Origin: Flaveria trinervia
Lineage: Eukaryota; Streptophyta; Magnoliopsida; Asterales; Asteraceae
Assembly (NCBI GenBank): GCA_025506515.1
Contig: CM046442.1
Span: 8,616,596-8,680,595 of the forward strand
DNA: 64,000 nucleotides
Direction of reading: 5' to 3'
Positions within the stretch are counted from its first letter, which is position 1; every line of letters begins with the position of its first letter. The position numbers and the translations under genes were made by a program. Positions 56,701 through 64,000 of the stretch are shown in pieces. The notes under the pieces are model-generated. The model made no database searches. It saw only the letters and a program-made list of their open reading frames with translations, and was not told the origin of the DNA.

Positions 56701-57674
56701 TAGCTTTGGACAAGAAGCACTGAACTTCACGATCCGTTGTGGTGGCCTTTGAAAGATCCAAAACATAAAGATCATTATATCTTGAAGCTGACATTAGAAC
56801 TTGATCCTCCGGGATCACGTAGTCCTTCTTCAGAACGTAGCACTTCTTGTTGTCAAGACTACTTTGAAGCCTTTATCACATATTTGAGAAACAGAAAGTA
56901 AGTTATTTTGTATTTGTTGGACATAGTTTACCTTGTCAACATAACTTTCTGATTTCCCACTTCTCTTGGGCTGTGATATACCCCCCTTTGTTTCCAGAAA
57001 ATAAAACATGCCCTCCTTTGATTTGTCTGATGTTTGATAAGAGAGCCCTATTCCCCGTCATGTGCCTGGATGCTCCGCTATCTACAATCCACGTGTTAGT
57101 CTCAGCACTATAGCGACACCCTGCATATTCAATGAAAACATTAGTTCAAGTTAGGAACCCAACCCTTCACGGCTTGGGTTTCCCCGAGGCATCACACAAC
57201 ATAAACTCAACCCCATTGACCATTTGAGGTTGAGGGAAGCTCAGATTTCGATTATTCTCATTTTCAGACGCTGAGGTGGATTTTTCTTTCCATTGACCCG
57301 CTTTGTGTAAGGCCTGTTTGTGATAAACAGACGACTGGCTGATGGGTTGAACTTTGGATTCGCTATCCCTTTTAGGAGGCATCACTAAGTTCCTCTTAGA
57401 AGGTCTAGATTTAGATGTAGAAGTTTAACTTTCCTCCTTGGTGTCTGATAATAAGGACAATTAGACGCAATGTGACCGTACTCTCCACAATTGTAGCAAG
57501 ATCTGGTTTTAACTTTATGGTTATTTGTTTTTGTGGAGATGTAGGTGCCACATGGATGACCTTATTTTGATAAGAGAGCCCTGTTCCCCGTCATGTGCCT
57601 GGATGCTCCGCTATCTACAATCCACGTGTTAGTCTCAGCACTATAGCGAACACCCTGCATATTCAATGAAAACA
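53765..57674 (-). pseudogene. Element C pol: protease, integrase, reverse transcriptase, RNase H
   Basis: Begins after the gag TAA at 57675. The protease start occurs twice because of the tandem duplication. The frame 56021-56818 is the best integrase in the window: WHRRMGQINPMKMNHL, CKKGKQTKKSHK, LLHMDLFGPVSTRSIAGDLY, VHSDNGTEFKNQWM, CVAERKNHSLIE, so D, D and E are all present. In-frame TGA before HKPNLEY. Frame 55460-55858 is the linker. Frame 54369-55307 is RT: GAKVIGTKWVLKCKKDD, YQLDVKSAFLHYEI, LYGLHQALRAWYEK, catalytic YVDD at 54681-54692, with a short deletion near 54515 (KYVVIFLVATNHDVAP). Frame 53907-54350 is RNase H: AYSDSDYGGCK, STCEAEYVAAASCYSQI, FVDNSAAIAVTK. Ends DDHM-TAG at 53765. 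Confidence 0.9.
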
Positions 57675-58107
57675 TTAGTTCAAGTTAGGAACCCAACCCT
57701 TCACTGGCTTGGGTTTCCCCGAGGCATCACACAACATAAACTCAACCCCATTGACCATTTGAGGTTGAGGGAAGCTCAGATTTCTGATTATTCTCATTTT
57801 CAGACGCTGAGGTGGATTTTTCTTTCCATTGACCCGCTTTGTGTAAGGCCTGTTTGTGATAAACAGACGACTGGCTGATGGGTTGAACTTTGGATTCGCT
57901 ATCCCTTTTAGGAGGCGTCACTAAGTTCCTCTTAGAAGGTCTAGATTTAGATGTAGGAAGTTTAACTTTCCTCCTTGGTGTCTGATAATAAGGACAATTA
58001 GACGCAATGTGACCGTACTCTCCACAATTGTAGCAAGATCTGGTTTTAACTTTATGGTTTATTTGTTTTTGTGGAGATGTAGGTGCCACATGGATGACCT
58101 TATTTTG
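57034..58107. repeat. Tandem duplication of ~535 bp at C gag/protease junction
   Basis: Unit 1 57034-57568 and unit 2 57569-58107 are nearly identical. They cover knuckle 2, the gag C-terminus, the TAA and the protease active site. By eye they differ by two substitutions and about five single-base deletions, all in unit 1. The join lies at a short TTTTGA/TTTGA match. Confidence 0.9.
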
Positions 58108-60501
58108 TTTAAATTGAGACACTTCTTTGTTGGATGTATGATCGGGTTTTACAAACTTAATTGCTTTACCTGGTTTTACATCTTTTATTCTTGTTTACCT
58201 AGACTTTGACATGATTCTCGTGATTGATTAGGTTTAGTACTCTTTTGGGTTCTGATTTGACTTTGTTTGAACGTGACTTTAAATTGACCTTTTCAAACTC
58301 TTTTTGCAGGTTAACACAAGGCATCTTTCCTTTTGCCTTTGAAGTGGACTCCCTTTGTTTAGTGCCAGATTCAATTGATTTACTTGTGGAATCTAGGTCA
58401 CTAACAAGAGGAGTGGTCACCACATGATCCTTGATGGGGTTATTACTAATTGGTTTACTTTTGGTGTTCATCAAGGTCTCAGGTGGTGGCGGAACCACTT
58501 TGTATCCCAATCCCTCCCCGTTATTTCTCTCTCTCACTAAGTGTTGGACAATATGTGATGAGCTTGTCCAATTGTGCAGTTTTTGTTTTAAGGAGTTGAC
58601 TTCTACTTCTAAAACTGCTTTCTTCTTCTTAGTGTCCTCTAGGGAGTTAAGATAGTACCTAATGTCATTAGCTTGATTAAAGGCAACTACTTCTGTTTCC
58701 CTAAGCTGTTTGTTCAAAAGGTCTATCTTTTTCTTGTAACTGTGCTCATTTTGTTTTAAAACTCTATTAGCTTTAGTGCACAGTTCCAAATCCTTTACTA
58801 GGCTATCATTATGATCTAATAACCTAGCAAATTTTAAATCTATGCTTTCTCTAAGTCTATTACAGTCAGAACAAGCATGAATATTAAACAACTGGTCAGT
58901 AGTACTTACCTGAGATGTTGAAGAGGAATCAGCCTTGTGTGCAGAATCTGTTGTCTCGGGTTCTGGTGATTCTGACATTAGGGTAGATTTTTCTTCTTCA
59001 GGCAGGTGGTTGACCACATGTGCAGTGTCTTCAGAATTGGACATCGCAAGCTCTACGGCTATATCTCCCTCACTTGCGAAATCATCATCTATGTCCTCCA
59101 CACTAGCTATGTTGGACTCTCCGGTGTGACGAACCGAAAGCTCTAGTCCTGTCCTTCATCCTCGTTAGTAGTCAAGGCTTTAGGGTCCTTGCTTGCTGAA
59201 CTAGAACTACTAGATGTGGCTTTGTCCTAACGATTAAAGGACGAGAAAGGATTGTAATTACCAGTCTTCTTTGGCTTCACACACTCCCGGTTGAAGTGCC
59301 CCTTCTCACCACAGTTGAAACAGGTTACCTTTGACTTGTCAAAGCCAAATTTCGTGTCCTTGGTTGCAACCAAGTTCTATCCGGTCTTCTTGAAAAACTT
59401 TTTCGCTCGTCGGACAGCACTTGCTAAAGCCCACATTATATCCATCCGTTCCAACTCCATCTCATCCACCTGTTCATAATCCTCATCTGCCAGGTGGCAA
59501 TTTGCTATCTTTCCAGCAATTAGTCCATCATAGGAGTGGACTACAGCAGCTAAGAGGTCCATGTGTTCTCTGGCCACCTTAACAGTCACATTACCGAAGT
59601 TATCGGTCTTCAATTTTGCTGCATTGGCTTCATGTATAATATACTGGGTACTAGACAACCCTGACGTTTCAGGCACTAAAGTAGATGCTTGTGCTGGACT
59701 TGCTAAGCTTGAGATCAAGGTAGTCTACAGTGGTGCTCCAGATGTCTTGGGCTGAGGAGTCGTGTTGTAAAGCACCGGATTCTGATCATAGTTGGCCTTT
59801 TGGGCTGTATACTTCTTCCTAAGCTCCTCCTCTCCCAGTTTCAGAATGAAGTCATTTATATCTAACTTTGAGAGCATCCCATTCTGTCTGATATTTGAAA
59901 TGAAGGAAGCCCATTTCTCTGGTAATCCATCTGCAAAGTTGGATACCTTATCCTCCATCGACGTAGTTACTCCATGAGTGTGTATCTCACTCATCAAGTG
60001 GTAGAATCTGTCGATCACGTCGTCTAGGCCTTCCTTTCCCATTGAAGAGAAGTTTTCAAACTCCTTCTTCAAAGCTTTGGCCTTAATGGCCTTGAGTGAG
60101 GCATTTCCGTCATACCTCTTCTCCAACTCATCCCATAATTTCTTTGCTTGAGTATACTCCGAGTACTGATGGAAGATATCCTTCAGAATAGACTGGGTAA
60201 GCAAAGCGTAGACTTTCTTTTCAGCATTGTGTTTCACCTTTTGTGCATCAGACATGCCACTTAACGTAAGTTTGACACCATCAACTCCTACTGGCATGTT
60301 GTACCCCGACTCTATAGCGTCCCACAAATTTGTATCTACTCCATTTAAGTAGATTTTGAAACGTTGCTTCCATTGTGGGTAGTCATCTAATGTAATAAGC
60401 TTCGGGGGTTTATTATGAATTCCCACTTCGTTTTCCAACAGCAGTAGATTCTGAATACAAGTGTCTCTACTTGCTGTGTAAGCTGAAAACTGGTCTTCCA
60501 T
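57675..60501 (-). pseudogene. Element C gag
   Basis: ATG 60501 (MEDQFSAYTASRDTCIQ). The frame 59725-60501 has the UBN2-type domain (YPQWKQRFKIYLNGVDTN, KKEFENFSSMGKEGLDDVIDRFY, LPEKWASFISNIRQN). A TAG at 59725 is an in-frame nonsense, after which the same frame continues to a TAG at 59377. Knuckle 1 CFNCGEKGHFNREC near 59290 is intact. A one-base deletion near 59128 shifts to the frame 58199-59101, with acidic linker and coiled coil (LELCTKANRVLKQNEHSYKKKI). Another shift leads to 57742-58122 with intact knuckle 2 CYNCGEYGHIASNC. The TAA is at 57675-57677. Both knuckles keep all ligands, unlike the other copies. Confidence 0.9.
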
Positions 60502-60976
60502 TTCACTTAACTTGACTATTAAACAAACTGTTTATGTGTGCGAATGAAGGTATGCGATTGGGCTTATTCGGGCGATTAAACTAGGCGAATGGTTCAATCG
60601 TGCGACTGAACTAATGGGGATGAGTCAGTCGGCCGAATGAACTAATGCGGTTGAACAGTCCGAATAGGGTTCTCAGTCGTACGAATGAGGGTACGAATGA
60701 GTCCAATCGTATGTTTGGGGAATGTGAATGACCTCAATTGTTCGATGGAGCCAATCGTGCGACTGAACTTGCCGAATTTTGAAAATTCATAGGTTAAACA
60801 TGTTTTGGCCGTAAGAACTCGAATATTCACAAACCCTAATTGTCGTATGCCGTAAAAACTAAACTTTATGGTCAGGAGACGTCCAAGACACCGTTTGACA
60901 CAAAAGATTGCGTTTTTAGTAAAAAACACAATTTTTGTATCAAAATGATTGAATCAACACATAATCAAGAGCCAAA
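60502..60976 (-). other. Element C untranslated leader
   Basis: No gene. 60540-60770 is rich in quasi-palindromic words (CAATCGTGCGACTGAA and relatives). Confidence 0.85.
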
Positions 60977-60988
60977 GCTCTGATACCA
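60977..60988 (-). promoter_or_regulatory. Primer-binding site of C (initiator tRNA-Met)
   Basis: TGGTATCAGAGC in element orientation, two bases from the LTR. Confidence 0.92.
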
Positions 60989-60990
60989 CT

Positions 60991-61714
60991 TGTTAGGGAC
61001 TGTGTACTGGACGATGTACTAACTAATAACGTGTATACCGAACCAAATAGTGCGGAATCCTATTTTGGCGATCCAATCAGTGAGAACACACGTAGAAACA
61101 ATTATGTATTGAATCTAACGTTAAGAATCGATTTGGAATCGATCTATGAACTTGGAGTATGATCTTAGATGTCTTTGGATGGCTAGGGTATGTCTGGAGT
61201 CGAATTGTGTATCAAGCTTGCGTTTTTTCACGAGTTAGGTGGTATTTATAGGTTAGGGTTACTCATTCGTGCGACTGAACCATTTTCATGGTTTATTCGT
61301 ACGATTGAGCTATGCGGTTGATCCATTCGCACAACTGAGTGTTTAGTCGTGCGACTAAGTTAGTCGCATGAAGTTGTTCAGGCGTATGGACTATTTAGGC
61401 GCGTTGACACTCAGTCGCATGGCCATTCGGATGCATGACCACTGTTGGGGCGCATGGTCCAGTCAGGCACATGAGAACTTCACTTAACCAAGTTTGAATG
61501 TATTTATTGTTATAACATTATGCATATCAATTCAAACAATCACAAACCTATATAATCTAGTCAATATGCATTACACTACTCATTAATGAAATATTAAACA
61601 TTATAAACCACAACCAAACATTCTCATTTCATTAAATACCCAAGCATTACATAAGTGTAAGACAATCAAGACATATTACATTAAGACCCCAATCTAGGTA
61701 CATATGTATCAACA
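60991..61714 (-). repeat. Element C 5' LTR
   Basis: 724 bp with intact ends. It differs from the 3' LTR by several short deletions (for example in the TATTTGATTGGCGAT region) and scattered, mostly transition, changes. Confidence 0.95.
61244..61250 (-). promoter_or_regulatory. TATA box of C 5' LTR
   Basis: TATAAAT in AACCTATAAATACC in element orientation. Confidence 0.7.
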
Positions 61715-61719
61715 AGTTT
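61715..61719. repeat. Right target-site duplication of copia C (AGTTT)
   Basis: Perfect partner of 47363-47367. Confidence 0.95.
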
Positions 61720-64000
61720 GATATGGTAAACTATGTTAAACAACTTCAAAATAATTTACTTTCTGTATCCCAAATCTGTGATAAAGGATTTAAGGTAGTC
61801 TTTGACAACAAGAAGTGCTATGTGTTGAAGAAGGATTATGTAATCCCGGAGGATCAAATCTTCATGTCAACTTCAAGATATAAAGAATCATACGTCTTGG
61901 ATCTATCCAAAGCCTCCACAACTGATCATCAAGTGCAATGCTTCTTGTCAAGGGCAACAGAGAAAGAGTCCATCTCCTGACATAGGAGAATGGGAAATCT
62001 CCAGAAGATGAATCACTTGATCCATACTGATCTAGTGTGTGGAGTAAATGTTAAGAACTTCCAACTACCGGATTTCTATGTTTCTTGTAAGAAAGGAAAA
62101 TAGACCAAGAAGGCTCATAAGGCTAAGAAAGTTAATCCCATTGAGTTGCCTCTTGAGCTTCTACACATGGATCTGTTTGGTCCAGTCAGTACAAGGAGCA
62201 TTGCTGGCGACTTGTACTTCTATGTAGTTACGGATGATTACTCAAGATTCTCTTGGGTGATGTTTCTGAAATCCAAATCAGAGACATTTGAATCATTCAA
62301 AGAGCTGGTAACTACATTGGAGTCACTCTACAAGCTGAAGGTATGACAAGTTCGCTCAGACAATGGTACCGAGTTCAAGAACCAATGGATGGAGGCATTC
62401 TGCAAAGAAAAAGGAATTGTGCATCAATTCACATCTGCCTACACTCCTCAAATGAATGACATTGCTGAGAGAAAGAATCGTAGCTTGATAGAGACAGCCC
62501 GGACGATGGTAGTAGACTCGAAACTGCCTATTCAATTGTGGAATGAGGCAGTTGCCAATGCATGTTACACCCTAAATCGAGTCCTAGTGGTCAAGCGTCA
62601 TGGTAAAACGTGTTACGAGTTGCTGGAATGACGAAACCTAATCTAGAGAACCATTTGGAGCACCATGAACTCTTTGAAGAAAACTCAGTCAGGGAAGTTC
62701 AACGAGAAGGCTGAAGAAGGAGTTTTTCTAGGATACAACATACCGAATAAGAGAGTTTACAATAACTCAACAGGTCAAGTAGAAGTGTGGTGCAACGTCC
62801 ACATTCAGAGATACACCACCCCCTTGCTGCCAAGGACCTGCATTCTTCTTCGATTATGATGGATTCTTTATGTCCTTTAACATCCTTCTCTCCCCTCCTG
62901 AAGATGAGTTAGCAACCAAAATGATGTATGATGTCTTAAACACACCATCACAAGACTCAACAACATTAGGTTCACAACATGAGTCCTCCAGTCATTCAGG
63001 GGGAGCATTGGAAGTAAGTGACTCTTCCTCTAATGATAAAGACGTGGAGAACGGCCAGGTGGATCAGGAGGAATAGGTTCCTACTACTACAAGTACACAA
63101 GCATCTGATGTTGATGCCTCTGACACTTCGGAACCTCATACTCCCACTGCCTCAGATACCGAACCTGCTGTTCACAATCTGGATAATAAGGTAGTGGTTC
63201 CCACCACTCCTAGATCATGCTTAAATGTTTACCATCCTCTGGATAATGTCATTGGGATGTAAGATCTGGAGTTCAGATGAGAAATCAGCTATACTCAGCT
63301 GATTATGACTCGGTATTGGAAAAGGGGTATCTTCACGATGGTGCGTATCGATGTTTTGTGTCTCAATTTGAGCCAAAATATGTTATTGAAGCCCTAAAAG
63401 ACGAGGCATGGGTGAGTGCCATGCAAGAAGAACTTCTTCAATTCAAGAAGTTAGGTGTATGGACACTGGTGGATAGACCTGAAGGTGCGAAGGTCATTGG
63501 CATCAAATGGGTCTTGAAATGCAAGAAAGATGACCATGGGGTCATAATCAGAAACAAGGCTCGACTTGTAGTTCAAGGATTTCGACAAATCGAGGGGATT
63601 GATTACAATGAAGTCTTTGCACATGTGGCGAGAATGGAAGCAATCCGTATTCCTAGCCTATGCCTCTTACATGAAGATTAAAGTTTATCAACTGGATGTA
63701 AAGAGCGCATTTCTTCATAGTGAAATCAGGGAGACAGTTTATGTTAGTCAACCCGAAGGATTTGAGGATTCGTATCATCAGGACAGAGTTTACAAACTAG
63801 ACAAGGCTCTCTATGGGCTCCACCAAGCCCCAAGATCATGGTATGAAAAACTCTCGACTCATCTTGTGAAACACGGATTCCGCATAGGTGTGATTGACTA
63901 TACACTATTCATCAAAGAAAAGGATAGTGACTTACTGCTTGTTCAAATTTATGTTGATGACATAATCTTCGGTTCCAAGAATGAAGAACTATGTAAAGAG
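61720..64000 (+). pseudogene. Element D pol, 3' part: integrase and reverse transcriptase, open at window end
   Basis: Continues D pol after C. Frame 61723-61980 with VKQLQNNLLSVSQICDKGF and ATEKESIS-TGA where Trp is expected. Zinc region CKKGK-TAG, where Gln is expected. Frame 62146-62346 with LLHMDLFGPVSTRSIAGDLY, then a TGA (Arg expected) before QVRSDNGTEFKNQWM. Frame 62389-62631 with AYTPQMNDIAERKNRSLIE, ending in the same TGA as A and C. GYNIPNKRVYNNSTGQ at 62730. Frame 63277-63681 is RT: FEPKYVIEALKDEAW, GAKVIGIKWVLKCKK. After a one-base deletion near 63648 it goes on with VYQLDVKSAFLHSEI, LYGLHQAPRSWYEK and catalytic YVDD at 63950-63961. RNase H is outside the window. Confidence 0.88.

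Larger units (their letters stand above)
47368..61714 (-). mobile_element. Copia (Sirevirus-like) element C
   Basis: Minus-strand, 14,347 bp, LTRs 47368-48104 and 60991-61714, perfect AGTTT duplication. Full set of parts: PBS, leader, gag, pol, spacer, ORF3, polypurine tract. Against its relatives it has a tandem duplication of about 535 bp at the gag/protease junction and a deletion of about 275 bp in ORF3. LTR divergence looks close to that of A. It has the longest intact integrase, RT and ORF3 stretches in the window. Confidence 0.95.
43204..64000 (+). mobile_element. Copia (Sirevirus-like) element D, interrupted by C, open at right edge
   Basis: Plus-strand element of the A-B-C family. 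5' LTR, PBS, leader, gag and the protease start lie left of C. GAG-pre-integrase, integrase and reverse transcriptase continue from 61720 to the window end. RNase H, spacer, ORF3 and the 3' LTR, if present, lie outside. The reading frame at the C insertion resumes exactly (KVKF before, FDMVNYV after, sharing AGTTT). Confidence 0.93.

Overview
The window is nuclear repeat DNA from a flowering plant and consists entirely of nested LTR retrotransposons. I see no host gene, tRNA gene or rRNA gene. The plant assignment rests on the element types: Ty1/copia elements of SIRE/Maximus (Sirevirus) style and a Ty3/gypsy chromovirus, each with a primer-binding site matching plant initiator tRNA-Met. From memory, the extra 3' ORF of the copia elements resembles proteins that are abundant and unnamed in Asteraceae genomes, so an asterid is my guess. 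That last step is weak.

Layout, left to right. 1-3866: decayed copia remnant R1, minus strand, cut by the window edge. 3872-41586: gypsy element G, minus strand. Its 3' LTR is 3872-6295 and its pol and gag run 6333-10375. Gag is then interrupted by copia element A (10381-38630, minus, target duplication CCATT) and resumes at 38636-39055, followed by PBS and a truncated 5' LTR (39383-41586). Copia element B (18845-33000, plus) lies inside A, between its integrase and reverse transcriptase. 41590-43203: a second decayed copia remnant R2, plus strand. 43204-64000: copia element D, plus strand, running off the right edge. D is split after its protease by copia element C (47368-61714, minus, perfect target duplication AGTTT).

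A, B, C and D belong to one family. A complete copy is about 14.1-14.3 kb, large for copia. The order is LTR (about 720-755 bp), tRNA-Met PBS, leader of about 0.5 kb, gag with two CCHC knuckles and a coiled coil, an in-frame TAA, pol (protease, integrase, reverse transcriptase, RNase H), an untranslated spacer of about 2.5 kb, a long third ORF in sense orientation, polypurine tract, LTR. A, B and C all carry ORF3 and appear to share an intron of about 146 bp in it. Short quasi-palindromes of the form CAGTCGYRCGACTG fill the LTRs, leaders and spacers but not the coding regions. The spacers also carry a second hairpin array and an internal AGGGGGAG tract.

All coding regions are broken by stops and frameshifts, so no element here looks autonomous. 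Hand comparison of LTR pairs gives about 7% divergence for A and about 3.5% for B, as expected if B inserted later. The most interesting items are ORF3 with its likely intron and purifying-selection signature, the compartment-restricted palindromes, the conserved gag/pol stop, and a tandem duplication in C that may be an assembly artefact.
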